Source of the DNA: Clostridia bacterium
GTDB lineage: Bacteria > Bacillota > Clostridia > Oscillospirales > Acutalibacteraceae
DNA length: 53,553 nt
Reading direction: 5' to 3'
NCBI GenBank assembly: GCA_017435865.1
Contig: JAFSEF010000080.1
Coordinates: 1 to 53,553 of the forward strand
How positions within the stretch are numbered: the stretch's first letter is position 1; each line of letters starts with the position of its first letter. The notes under the pieces were generated by a model that ran no database searches, had not been told where the DNA came from, and saw only the letters and a list, made by a program, of their open reading frames with translations. Of this stretch, positions 17,556-26,164 are shown piece after piece. The translations under genes and the position numbers were made by a program.

Positions 17556-19406
17556 TCAGGTGTTGTAACCGGGGAGATCCATGAATCCGGCACCGCCTGT
17601 GACTTTGAACTGCACTTCATTAAAGACACGAAGGATTTTGGTAAGAATCTCCAGGAAGAAGATTTTCAGCTTTTCACCGAATTCAATGTTTTCTTCTTCG
17701 CTGCCGGTGGTGATGAGTCTGACAATGTCATCAAATTCATCAAGGCAGGCATCGAGTTCTGCCACTTCTTCGGGTGTTGCAGCTGTGTCATCAAGCAATG
17801 TCTGTGCTCTGTCGATCACACCTGCAAGGCGTTCTTTGACAGCGGGATCCACCGTTTCATCGGTCAGATATTTTTTCATGGAATCAATCTTGTCCTGTGC
17901 ACCTCTGGTTCTTCTTGCGGTGTTGAACTGCGGGAAAGCTTCGTAGGTGTAAACATCCTTGAAGTTGGGGTCGGTCAGCAGGTTGACAACAAGCTGCATG
18001 ACGATGTCGTTTCTGCCGGTCTGTTCGTGGTCACCGTTGTAGAAATAGAAGGTGGTGTCGGGAAGAAGACCCGTGGAAGCGTCAATGAGGTTGTAGGGGT
18101 CGATGTGGTTGTGATTTTCGGGATCCGTACAGGTGGGGTTGGTGTTCTGCTGCTTGTAACCTTCGGGAAGCTGTACGTCTACACCGATGCCGTATGCACC
18201 GATGGAAGTGGATTCGAGCTGAATGATGCCGTCTGCCTGGCACTTGTTCCAGTTGTCGCAGATGGGGTAGAGTGCATCGTTGTAGTTGACAATGTCAAAT
18301 ACTTCCACACCGTGATCAATGGCGGTCAGAATGTTTTCTTCACGGTTGAGCTGTGCCTGATAGTAGCGGTCGGTCTGTTCAACCAGAATGGCATTGTCTT
18401 CGTCGGTCAGGTAACGTTCGCGAAGTTCGGGATAGTATTCACTCGGCATCAGACCCCACATCATGGTGGAGTATTCAAGATAATCTTCAATCAGAATATC
18501 AACCGCGATATCGAGCACATCGTTCAGAACTTTCTTGGGGAAAATTCTGATGAGGGTGTTGACGAGATAACCGAGCCATTCCTGATCGCCTTCCAGAAGA
18601 AGCGGGAACATATAATTATAAAGGGCTTCGTCATCATCAAGCAGACCGTGGTAATAAATATCACCGAGTGTGTAGCTGCCGTCGAGTGCGGGAATGACAT
18701 AAACGATGCGGTTCAGTTCATCAAAAATGCCCTCATCCTTGTAGGTTTCAAGCAGGGAATTGCAGATGGTACCGCCCTGGCTGATGGGAACAATGTTGAC
18801 TTTGTCATAACCGGTTTCTTCTTTGACGGTCTGAATGAGGTTGTAAAGACGTTCGGTGACGGTGTCCATGTTTTCAAAGGAGAAATAGGTGAAGAAATAG
18901 AGCTTGTCTTCGCCTGCGATCTCTTTGTAAGTTGTCAGCGGAATGGTGTCATACACATAGTGCTTCTGTTCTTCGGTCAGGTTGCTGACTGCTGTGTTGA
19001 GCTGTTCAGGACGAAGATCGTAAATGAACTTGCCGTTTTCGTCACTCTTGATTTTGCCGAGAAGAATTTCACCGAGTGCGGTACCCAGTGCATTTGCAAA
19101 CTCAAGATCCTTGTCACGCTGTGTCATAAGAGTGGTCAGCAGCGGAATGCCTGCAATTTCGAGTGCAGTGCCGATAATGTCTTCCGTACCGCTGAGGAAG
19201 AACGGTGCTTCAAGGGGTTCACCCTCTGCATTGACGGCGACTTCACCGTTTTCATACAAGGTGGCTCTTCCCTGGAACAGACCGGGGATGACAATGGACG
19301 GATACATTTCTTCTTTTGCTACAGCAGTTGCTGCCAATGCCAACGAGCAGCTGCAAAGCATGATCATAGCAAGCAACAGGGCTGTTATACGTCTGGCCAT
19401 TTTCAT
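17556..19406 (-). CDS. Secreted alpha/beta-hydrolase (lipase/acyltransferase-like)
   Basis: A 616-residue exported protein with signal peptide residues 1-27 (ending ALAATA) but no clear lipobox. SIVIPGLFQG near residue 38 is the oxyanion-strand motif of LCAT/PGAP1-like hydrolases. The nucleophile elbow reads PISQGG (Ser209), a variant of GxSxG with Pro in the first small position. A conserved His is likely in FYFYNGDHEQTGRND. The C-terminal 110 residues are helical and end in a hydrophobic stretch. It probably acts on an ester outside the membrane. ATG 19406 follows AAGGAAG. A longer frame to 20330 exists, but its extra part overlaps the aquaporin gene. Confidence 0.75.
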   Translation of the reverse strand: MKMARRITALLLAMIMLCSCSLALAATAVAKEEMYPSIVIPGLFQGRATLYENGEVAVNAEGEPLEAPFFLSGTEDIIGTALEIAGIPLLTTLMTQRDKDLEFANALGTALGEILLGKIKSDENGKFIYDLRPEQLNTAVSNLTEEQKHYVYDTIPLTTYKEIAGEDKLYFFTYFSFENMDTVTERLYNLIQTVKEETGYDKVNIVPISQGGTICNSLLETYKDEGIFDELNRIVYVIPALDGSYTLGDIYYHGLLDDDEALYNYMFPLLLEGDQEWLGYLVNTLIRIFPKKVLNDVLDIAVDILIEDYLEYSTMMWGLMPSEYYPELRERYLTDEDNAILVEQTDRYYQAQLNREENILTAIDHGVEVFDIVNYNDALYPICDNWNKCQADGIIQLESTSIGAYGIGVDVQLPEGYKQQNTNPTCTDPENHNHIDPYNLIDASTGLLPDTTFYFYNGDHEQTGRNDIVMQLVVNLLTDPNFKDVYTYEAFPQFNTARRTRGAQDKIDSMKKYLTDETVDPAVKERLAGVIDRAQTLLDDTAATPEEVAELDACLDEFDDIVRLITTGSEEENIEFGEKLKIFFLEILTKILRVFNEVQFKVTGGAGFMDLPGYNT

Positions 19407-19543
19407 AACAATTACTTCCTTTTCATAAAATTTGTCAGCTATTATTTTACTGCATTGTATTGTTCTTTGCAAGCAAAAAACTTTTTTTAAAGAGAAAAAA
19501 AGAAGGCACTTTTTTATGCAGTTTGCCATATTTATTATTTCAG

Positions 19544-19572
19544 TTGACGATAGAAGCTGAAAAGTGTATAAT
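19544..19572 (+). promoter_or_regulatory. Promoter of the aquaporin gene
   Basis: TTGACG (19544-19549) and TATAAT (19567-19572) are separated by 17 bases, 30 bases before the start codon. Confidence 0.85.
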
Positions 19573-19601
19573 AAATCTATTAAATGTAAGGAGGACTTTT
19601 T

Positions 19602-20288
19602 ATGCTCAGAAAATTTACGGCTGAATTTATCGGAACGGCAACGCTTGTTCTGTTCGGCTGCGGTACTGCAGTTGTGACAGGGTGTGCGGTCGGTGAGGTT
19701 TCTTATCTGCTGACGGCACTTGCCTTCGGTCTTGTCATTGTTGCCATGGCTTACAGCATCGGCAATGTGTCGGGTTGTCACATCAATCCTGCCGTTTCGC
19801 TTGCCATGCTCATTTCCAAACGCATGAATGTAAAAGATTTCTTTTTGTACCTCGGTGCACAGATCACGGGCGGTATCGTCGGTGCTGTTCTCTTGTCGAT
19901 TCTTGTCGGCAATGACGGCGGCCTTGGTGCAAACGGATTGTATGATGACAATATTGTAAAATCTTTGTTGGCTGAAATGATTCTGACTTTTGTTTTTGTC
20001 ATTGCTATCCTCGGTGTTACCAATTATACATCCAATGCTTCCGTTGCAGGTGTGGTCATCGGTCTGACCCTGACACTGGTGCACATTTTCGGCATTTTCT
20101 TCACCGGGACAAGCGTCAATCCTGCCCGTTCGTTCGGACCTGCCCTTGTGCAGGCTCTCGCCGGTGACACACAGGCACTCAAGGTTGTATGGGTGTTCAT
20201 TGTTGCTCCTTTGCTCGGTGCTGCACTTGCAGCAGTGGTCTATATGACCATCGCTCCCGACAAGAAGATCAGACACAAGGCAAAATAA
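19602..20288 (+). CDS. aqpZ: Aquaporin (MIP family)
   Basis: A 228-residue channel with six membrane segments and both NPA loops: HINPAVSLAM near residue 65 and SVNPARSFGPAL near 172. The length and the ARSFGPA form after the second NPA fit the water-selective AqpZ branch better than the glycerol facilitators, which are longer. It starts at ATG 19602 after TAAGGAGGA. It is a single-gene unit divergent from the secreted hydrolase. Confidence 0.9.
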   Translation: MLRKFTAEFIGTATLVLFGCGTAVVTGCAVGEVSYLLTALAFGLVIVAMAYSIGNVSGCHINPAVSLAMLISKRMNVKDFFLYLGAQITGGIVGAVLLSILVGNDGGLGANGLYDDNIVKSLLAEMILTFVFVIAILGVTNYTSNASVAGVVIGLTLTLVHIFGIFFTGTSVNPARSFGPALVQALAGDTQALKVVWVFIVAPLLGAALAAVVYMTIAPDKKIRHKAK

Positions 20289-20323
20289 TTTCATTTTTTC
20301 GTGAAGTAAATTTTGCAGAGACC

Positions 20324-20352
20324 TTGACAAATTGAAATTTGTTTACTATAAT
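20324..20352 (+). promoter_or_regulatory. Consensus promoter
   Basis: TTGACA (20324-20329) and TATAAT (20347-20352) are separated by exactly 17 bases. This is a perfect sigma-A promoter and implies strong expression of the following gene. Confidence 0.92.
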
Positions 20353-20419
20353 GATACTGTTTGTAGGTATCGCTAAAAAGGCGAACCGAGTGTTATCAAA
20401 CTGATTAGGAGAGTTGAAT

Positions 20420-20974
20420 ATGGGTCCGGTACTGTTTTTCGCACCTACAGTCATTGTTTACATCGTGCTTGCTGCTGCAGTCGGTGCAACAGGTGCATTT
20501 TTCTACTTGCGTAAAAAAGGTGTTATCACCATCGGAAGAGCTCCCGCTCAGCCGACCGATCCCATTATCATCGGTCTTCGCGAGAATGCTGCTCTGTTCG
20601 GCCAGCTTTATGAAGCAATGTATCTTGTAAGCCGCGGCAAGTCCGCAAAGGTCCGTACAAGCTTTGCTGCATGGAATAACCGCATTGACACTTTGGATGA
20701 TGATTCCGATTTTGTTGTTGCATTCCGTGAAGAATACGGCGATTTCGATGAATGGAAAGACAGAAAGGCTATCAAAAAAGCCAACAAGCTTGTCAAGACA
20801 TTCAAAAAAGCAGGTGTCATCCGTGACAAGGCTGTTTCTGTATTTGCAGAAGAAGATTTCACCGAAAAGTATTACATCACCGGCGGCATCGTTGAAGAAG
20901 GCGAAGAACTTGACGTTCTTGCACCTTATTGGAGCTGCGACGGCGAAATTATCGAAAAGGGTATTGCCCGCTGA
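20420..20974 (+). CDS. Membrane-anchored protein of unknown function
   Basis: A 184-residue protein with one N-terminal membrane helix (VIVYIVLAAAVGATGAFFYL), then a basic stop (RKKG) and a charged cytosolic helical domain of about 155 residues rich in Lys, Asp and Glu. I do not recognise the family. ATG 20420 lies eight bases after AGGAG, whereas the in-frame TTG at 20414 is too close. It has its own consensus promoter and terminator, so it is probably abundant and independent of its neighbours. Confidence 0.8.
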   Translation: MGPVLFFAPTVIVYIVLAAAVGATGAFFYLRKKGVITIGRAPAQPTDPIIIGLRENAALFGQLYEAMYLVSRGKSAKVRTSFAAWNNRIDTLDDDSDFVVAFREEYGDFDEWKDRKAIKKANKLVKTFKKAGVIRDKAVSVFAEEDFTEKYYITGGIVEEGEELDVLAPYWSCDGEIIEKGIAR

Positions 20975-20989
20975 GGCATCTGAAGATTC

Positions 20990-21016
20990 AAAGAGAGGAT
21001 ATTGTATCCTCTCTTT
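20990..21016 (+). terminator. Terminator
   Basis: AAAGAGAGGATA/TATCCTCTCTTT with a 3-base loop is followed by a long T run. Confidence 0.92.
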
Positions 21017-21083
21017 ATTTTTTTTCTCTTGCTATTTTTGAATACGAATGCTAAAATGTAAAAAAAGGAAAGGATGATGTTTT

Positions 21084-22046
21084 ATGTTTCTCGGTATTCA
21101 ATCTGTACTCGCTGCAATTATTACATTCTTTATGATGGTTTACGGTCTGATTGCAGGTGTCAATTTCAACGACACTGTCAAAGCCTACAAAGCAAATGTC
21201 AGCTCCGTTACTGCCTATGAAAACACCATTGAAACAGCAGTTCCGCAGACAGATATTTACGGCACAATCAAAGGCCATTTTGAATCTGAGCTGCCTGCAG
21301 GCAAGACCGAAAAGAAAGTGATTGTTCTCGGTTATGACGGCGGCAGAGCCGATGCTCTTTCGCTGCTTGATGATTCTGCTGATGCATCGGCTGTCAACTA
21401 TCTTGTTTCCACGGGCGGTACTGCACAGATCGGCTATTGCGGCGGTGTCAATTATCCCGCTTTTAACAAACAGGACACTTCCACGGCTCCCGGTTGGGCA
21501 TCCATCCTGACGGGTCAATGGGCAGATGTGACAGGTGTTACAGGCAATAGTGTTCCCAAATCCAATGACCATTTGAGTCTGCTCACTTCGCTTGTTGAAG
21601 ATCAAATCATTGATGACAGTGCATTTTACGTTTCCTGGAACGGTCATTTTATGGATGAAGATTCCACTTACATCAATGAAAAACAGTACATTGCAGACAA
21701 AAATCTCGATGTCACATTCCTGGATGCAGATGATGATAACGGTACCTTTGCAAGCACTCTTGCCGATGTACAGAATGCTGATTGTACCGATTTTATCTTC
21801 ACCATTTTTGAATATCCCGATCATGCCGGTCACGATACCGGATTCTGTATTGAAAATCCCGAATATGCAGCTGCATTCAAAGAAAATGATGCACAGTGCA
21901 AGCTGATCATCGATGCAATCGAAAGCCGCGAAACGTATGAAACGGAAGACTGGCTTATCATTCTTACTTCCGACCACGGCGGCTACAATACTGGCCACGG
22001 TTTTCTGACTCTGCAGGAGAGAATGACATTCATCGTTGCCCGCTGA
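21084..22046 (+). CDS. Membrane-anchored alkaline-phosphatase-superfamily phosphodiesterase
   Basis: A 320-residue protein. Residues 1-28 are an uncleaved membrane helix. The catalytic core has VIVLGYDGGRAD (first metal Asp), TSTAPGWASILTG (probable Thr nucleophile), EYPDHAGHDTGF (metal Asp and His) and ILTSDHGGYNTGH (metal Asp and His), the set found in type I phosphodiesterase/nucleotide pyrophosphatases. It is shorter than most family members. It probably hydrolyses phosphate esters or diesters outside the cell membrane. It has its own terminator. Confidence 0.8.
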   Translation: MFLGIQSVLAAIITFFMMVYGLIAGVNFNDTVKAYKANVSSVTAYENTIETAVPQTDIYGTIKGHFESELPAGKTEKKVIVLGYDGGRADALSLLDDSADASAVNYLVSTGGTAQIGYCGGVNYPAFNKQDTSTAPGWASILTGQWADVTGVTGNSVPKSNDHLSLLTSLVEDQIIDDSAFYVSWNGHFMDEDSTYINEKQYIADKNLDVTFLDADDDNGTFASTLADVQNADCTDFIFTIFEYPDHAGHDTGFCIENPEYAAAFKENDAQCKLIIDAIESRETYETEDWLIILTSDHGGYNTGHGFLTLQERMTFIVAR

Positions 22047-22055
22047 AACACACTG

Positions 22056-22085
22056 CAGTCCCCGTAACAGGGGACTGTTTTTTAT
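22056..22085 (+). terminator. Terminator
   Basis: CAGTCCCC/GGGGACTG with a 6-base loop is followed by TTTTTTATT. Confidence 0.92.
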
Positions 22086-22163
22086 TCTTGCGTTACACAT
22101 AATCCGGGATGTTGGCATATATATTATTAGTGAAAACAAATTAAAAAAATGAGAAAAAAAGAC

Positions 22164-22215
22164 TTGACAAAGATGTTAGCTTGTGCTAATATTGGCATTG
22201 TTAGTGAAGGCTAAC
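22164..22215 (+). promoter_or_regulatory. feoA promoter with two DtxR-like iron boxes
   Basis: TTGACA (22164-22169), 17 bases, then TAATAT (22187-22192). TTAGC-N4-GCTAA (22176-22189) covers the spacer and -10, and GTTAG-N5-GCTAAC (22200-22215) lies at the start site. Both resemble the TTAGGTTAGGCTAACCTAA-type operator of DtxR/IdeR regulators, so iron-dependent repression is expected. Confidence 0.75.
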
Positions 22216-22251
22216 TTCTTTGACAGTCGCTTTTTTGGAGATGAAATTTTT

Positions 22252-22464
22252 ATGACTTTGTTGGAAGCACAAGAAGGCAAAGAATATATAATCAGTTCTA
22301 TTGAAACCGATGATGAAGAAATGAATGCTTTCCTTTTTTCGCTCGGTTGTTACAGCGGTGAACCCATTACAGTTGTATCCAGAAGAAAAGGCAGCTGTGT
22401 GGTTTCCGTAAAAGACGGCAGATATTGCATTGATAAACAGTTGCAGAGTGCAATTGTAATATAA
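22252..22464 (+). CDS. feoA: Ferrous iron transport protein FeoA
   Basis: A 70-residue cytosolic SH3-like protein starting MTLLEAQEGKEYIISSIE, with the FeoA core LGCYSGEPITVVSRRKG. It modulates FeoB. ATG 22252 follows a TTGGAG site. The longer frame from 22183 runs through the iron boxes and is not used. A hairpin terminator and a further iron box separate it from feoB. Confidence 0.9.
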   Translation: MTLLEAQEGKEYIISSIETDDEEMNAFLFSLGCYSGEPITVVSRRKGSCVVSVKDGRYCIDKQLQSAIVI

Positions 22465-22471
22465 AAAATGA

Positions 22472-22497
22472 AAAAGCAGTTCTTGCTTTTCTTTTTT
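22472..22497 (+). terminator. Terminator between feoA and feoB
   Basis: AAAAGCA/TGCTTTT with a 5-base loop is followed by CTTTTTTG. It is probably partial, giving less feoB than feoA transcript. Confidence 0.65.
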
Positions 22498-22506
22498 GTA
22501 ACAGAT

Positions 22507-22522
22507 GTTAGTTAAGGCTAAC
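22507..22522 (+). promoter_or_regulatory. Third DtxR-like iron box, upstream of feoB
   Basis: GTTAG-TTAAG-GCTAAC is very close to the second feoA box. It suggests that feoB has its own iron-controlled start, although no good -35/-10 pair is evident. Confidence 0.65.
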
Positions 22523-22567
22523 AAGGAATATATTTCACATCATACGATACGGGGGAATACGGTTATC

Positions 22568-24583
22568 ATGAGAATCGCATTTGCAGGCAATCCGAACAGC
22601 GGAAAAACAACCATGTACAATGAGCTCACCGGCAGCAGCGAAAAAGTCGGCAACTGGGCAGGTGTTACGGTTGACAAAAAAGAAAGCACCATCAAAAAGG
22701 CATATGCAAACGGAAAAGAAATTCTGGCTGTGGACCTTCCGGGTGCTTATTCCATGTCACCGTTCACTTCGGAGGAAAGCGTTACAAGTGATTATGTAAA
22801 GAACGAGAATCCGGATGTCATTGTCAATATTGTGGATGCAACCAATCTCAGCCGCAGCCTGTTTTTTACAACACAGCTGCTTGAATTGGGGATTCCCGTT
22901 GTTGTTGCCCTTAATAAAGCGGACATCAATAAAAAGAAAAAGAACACCATCAACAGTGTTCTGCTTGCAGAAAAACTGGGTTGTCCCGTTGTGAACACGG
23001 TTTCCACCTCGGCAGACGGACTTGCAGAAGTGGTTGCCACGGCAATCCGTGTGGCAGGCACGGTGCAGAAAGCTCCCTATTCACAAGCAGGTGCTGCACC
23101 TGCTGACAAAAAAGCAGCCATGGAAGCAGATAAAAAGAGATTTGCTTTTGTCAATGCCATTGTCAAGGAAGTAGAACATCGTACGGTGCTGACGAAAGAC
23201 ATCAATGCAACAGACAAAATTGACCGTGTGCTGACAAGCAAATGGTTCGGTATTCCGATTTTTGCTGTGGTGATGGCATTTGTATTTCTTGTATCGCAGC
23301 ATGAAAAAGGCCCCGGTGTAATGATTGCCGATTTTCTTGTGGGCTGGATTGAAACATTCCAGGCTTACATCGGCGAACTGCTTGCCAATGCACATCCGTT
23401 GTTGTCCGCATTGTTGGTAGACGGTATCATCGGCGGTGTCGGAGCTGTTGTCGGTTTTCTGCCCCTTGTTATGATTATGTATTTCCTGATTGCACTGTTG
23501 GAAGACTGCGGTTATATGGCACGTGTTTCGGTTGTGTTGGATCCGATTTTCAAAAAAGTCGGTCTGTCAGGCAAATCCGTTATTCCTTTTGTTATCGGTA
23601 CAGGTTGTGCGATTCCCGGTGTCATGGCCTGCCGTACAATCAAAAATGATCGCGAACGCAGAGCAACTGCCATGCTGGCTCCCTTCATGCCCTGCGGTGC
23701 AAAACTTCCCGTTATTTCATTGTTTGCAGGGGCATTCTTTAAAGAAGCTTCCTGGGTCGGCACGCTGATGTATTTTGTCGGTATTGTGATTATTCTGATC
23801 GGTGCGTTGCTGGTGAAAAAAATCACAGGCAACAGTGCAAAAAAATCTTATTTCATCATTGAATTGCCCGAATATAAGCTGCCGTCTCTGAAAAGAGCAT
23901 TCTTCTCCATGTGTCAGCGTGGTTGGGCTTACATTGTAAAAGCTGCCACCATCATTCTTTTGTGCAACACTGTCGTACAGATCATGCAGTCGTTCACATG
24001 GCGTTTTGCAATGGCTGAAACGGCCGATGCTTCTATTCTTGCTTCTGTTGCAGGACCTTTTGCTTATCTGCTTGTGCCGGTTGTCGGTGTGCTTTCATGG
24101 GAACTTGCAGCAGCTGCCATCACAGGATTTATCGCAAAGGAAAATGTTGTCGGTACACTGGCAGTCTGTTTTGTCGGCCTTGAAAATCTCATTGATACGG
24201 AAGAACTGCAGCTTATGGCAGGTGCAGGTGAAGAAGTTGCCGGTGTTATGGCAATCACCAAAGCCGCTGCACTTGCATATCTTATGTTCAATTTGTTTAC
24301 ACCGCCCTGTTTTGCAGCAATCGGTGCCATGAACAGCGAAATGAAGAGCAAAAAGTGGCTCTTTTCGGGTATTGCACTGCAGTTGGGTGTCGGTTACACG
24401 GTTGGTTTTCTTGTATATCAGATCGGTACGCTTATTACAACAGGCACGGTCGGAGAAGGTTTTGTGCCCGGTCTGATTGCGGTATTGATTATGGTGGCCG
24501 TGGTTGTTGTCCTGTGTGTACGCGGTGACAAAGGTGCACAAAGCGGAACACAGCTGAAAAAAGAAAAAGCCACCGTAAAATAA
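22568..24583 (+). CDS. feoB: Ferrous iron transporter FeoB
   Basis: A 671-residue membrane GTPase. The N-terminal G domain has GNPNSGKTT (G1), DLPGAYSM (G3) and NKADI (G4), and GNWAGVTVDK is the Feo switch region. The membrane part has two Gate domains (GCAIPGVMACRTIKNDRERR and the later AAAITGFIAKENVVGTL) with the conserved Cys of the pore. It drives Fe(II) uptake. ATG 22568 was chosen because the protein begins MRIAFAGN there, as in the family. The frame from 22505 would read through the iron box. Confidence 0.93.
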   Translation: MRIAFAGNPNSGKTTMYNELTGSSEKVGNWAGVTVDKKESTIKKAYANGKEILAVDLPGAYSMSPFTSEESVTSDYVKNENPDVIVNIVDATNLSRSLFFTTQLLELGIPVVVALNKADINKKKKNTINSVLLAEKLGCPVVNTVSTSADGLAEVVATAIRVAGTVQKAPYSQAGAAPADKKAAMEADKKRFAFVNAIVKEVEHRTVLTKDINATDKIDRVLTSKWFGIPIFAVVMAFVFLVSQHEKGPGVMIADFLVGWIETFQAYIGELLANAHPLLSALLVDGIIGGVGAVVGFLPLVMIMYFLIALLEDCGYMARVSVVLDPIFKKVGLSGKSVIPFVIGTGCAIPGVMACRTIKNDRERRATAMLAPFMPCGAKLPVISLFAGAFFKEASWVGTLMYFVGIVIILIGALLVKKITGNSAKKSYFIIELPEYKLPSLKRAFFSMCQRGWAYIVKAATIILLCNTVVQIMQSFTWRFAMAETADASILASVAGPFAYLLVPVVGVLSWELAAAAITGFIAKENVVGTLAVCFVGLENLIDTEELQLMAGAGEEVAGVMAITKAAALAYLMFNLFTPPCFAAIGAMNSEMKSKKWLFSGIALQLGVGYTVGFLVYQIGTLITTGTVGEGFVPGLIAVLIMVAVVVVLCVRGDKGAQSGTQLKKEKATVK

Positions 24584-24600
24584 TTCATTACGGAGTACTT

Positions 24601-24780
24601 ATGGAAAATATTATTCTTGTTATCATATTGTTGCTTATTCTCGGTCTTGCCGCTTTTGCCGTTTACAGATCCAAAAAAAGCGGTAAAAAATGCATCGGCT
24701 GTCCCGACAGCGGCAGCTGTTCATCCTGTGCAGGATGTAAGGGCTGTGCTTCGATGCAGACAGAGCAGGAAATGCAATAA
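24601..24780 (+). CDS. FeoB-associated Cys-rich membrane protein
   Basis: A 59-residue protein with one membrane helix (NIILVIILLLILGLAAFAVY) followed by a basic stretch and a Cys-rich tail (CIGCPDSGSCSSCAGCKGC). This is the layout of the small FeoB-associated family (PF12669), thought to bind iron at the membrane. It lies 17 bases after feoB with a CGGAG site and ends the operon. Confidence 0.9.
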   Translation: MENIILVIILLLILGLAAFAVYRSKKSGKKCIGCPDSGSCSSCAGCKGCASMQTEQEMQ

Positions 24781-24787
24781 ACCAAAA

Positions 24788-24817
24788 AACAGACGGTCAG
24801 TGCCGTCTGTTTTTTTA
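24788..24817. terminator. Bidirectional terminator
   Basis: ACAGACGG/CCGTCTGT with a 6-base loop and a T run ends the feo operon and also faces the GH39 gene. Confidence 0.9.
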
Positions 24818-26164
24818 TCATAGCCGTAATGTTGCAAAAGAATAAGCAGGCATACTGATGTGTAGTTCCTGCGTGAACGGAATGCAATCAATTTCCGTCA
24901 GGTCATGTTCCTTGTCAAGCAGTTCGATTGTGATTTTGTCTGCCGAAGTGTTGTGAAACTGCACAAGAATATCATGGTCTTCTTTGTCTATATTGCTGAT
25001 TGCAAGCATATTGTAATCATCTTTTGCAGCACAGGTGTATATGTTTTTTTCTTGTGTACTCATGCAGTGATTTCCGAGTCTGTACAGTTCTGCAAATTGT
25101 AAAAATGCGTAATAAGCCTTTGTCGGTTGCAGGGAAGGGGTGTGAAACAATGCACCGTATGCACACCACAGCTGTGTGTCATAATACATCGCCATGTCCA
25201 CTTTCAGCCGCTGCATTTCATACAGGGAGGCAGCCACATGGGATGCACCTTTTTCGTTGCGGAAGTTGATATATTGCTGTGTGCGTCGGTCTGTGGTTTC
25301 AATGTCACAAATGCAGCAATTCCATTCTGCATCAATCCGCAGTGTATCATAAAAGCCGTATTTGTTCAGGGTTTCATCGACAAACTTGCTTTCGGTTTCG
25401 ATTTTTTCGAGGTATTGCTGCCCGAGATATCCGTGCCATGTGAAAAAATCAAGCGGTGCTTTTGTGTCGGGTGCACTGATGTATGCAAGAAAATCCGTAA
25501 AAAACGAAGTCGGTCCCGGGGTCCATACGCCGTTTACATTTGCACCGAGAATATAACAACTTGAATAACCGCCCACAAGAATGTCGGGATGCATCTTTTT
25601 CAGGTGATTGGCCGTTATGCTGTAGAGTCTGTAATAGTCCTGTGCGGTGCCGATCCAGTTCGGCGGTCCGTAGGGTTCCACTTTCGGATCCAGACCGTCG
25701 GGTTCATTCCAGATTTCCCAGAAACGGATATTCCAATGGTATCCGTTTGCCCAACCGCAGTTGTAGTGTCGCACGATGTGCTCGCATATGTCTGCCCATT
25801 TGCAGGGGTCGGATGGTGCGTAGATGTTGTATTTTTTCGGTTCATGCTCAATGGTGACACCAAGACGGTAAAACACTTCGATGTGATTGTCAATCAGCTC
25901 TTTAATGTAGGCATCCGTCAGGGTGAAGTCGTAATTATCCTCACAATCGGCATCAGCGGAAAAATCAGGGAAAATATTGGGAATGTCCACATAATGTGTG
26001 CCGCCGTAAGTGCCGCCTGTGTCATGAAGACGGGAAACGGGAATCTGCAGTTTTTTGAAATCGTCAAGCAGCGGGCCGTAATTGGTGATTCTTGATGCAT
26101 TGTTGACACCGTGGACGGGTTTGATTTTGCCCGTTACAGTGCCGAAATCAACTGAAATTTTCAT
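24818..26164 (-). CDS. GH39 glycoside hydrolase (beta-xylosidase-like)
   Basis: A 448-residue intracellular enzyme with a TIM-barrel opening (ITNYGPLLDDFKKLQIPVSRLHD), acid/base Glu in RFWEIWNEPDG and nucleophile Glu in RIDAEWNC, the order found in GH39. A C-terminal beta-sandwich follows (ITIELLDKEHDL to SFATLRL). Known GH39 members cleave beta-xylosides or iduronides. The absence of a signal peptide implies action on imported oligosaccharides. Its ATG overlaps the stop of the acetyltransferase (ATGA), so the two are translationally coupled. Confidence 0.85.
   Translation of the reverse strand: MKISVDFGTVTGKIKPVHGVNNASRITNYGPLLDDFKKLQIPVSRLHDTGGTYGGTHYVDIPNIFPDFSADADCEDNYDFTLTDAYIKELIDNHIEVFYRLGVTIEHEPKKYNIYAPSDPCKWADICEHIVRHYNCGWANGYHWNIRFWEIWNEPDGLDPKVEPYGPPNWIGTAQDYYRLYSITANHLKKMHPDILVGGYSSCYILGANVNGVWTPGPTSFFTDFLAYISAPDTKAPLDFFTWHGYLGQQYLEKIETESKFVDETLNKYGFYDTLRIDAEWNCCICDIETTDRRTQQYINFRNEKGASHVAASLYEMQRLKVDMAMYYDTQLWCAYGALFHTPSLQPTKAYYAFLQFAELYRLGNHCMSTQEKNIYTCAAKDDYNMLAISNIDKEDHDILVQFHNTSADKITIELLDKEHDLTEIDCIPFTQELHISMPAYSFATLRL

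Noticed and set aside
19407-20330. N-terminal extension of the secreted hydrolase frame
   Set aside because: It overlaps the aquaporin gene on the other strand and precedes a clear signal peptide with its own ribosome site at 19406.
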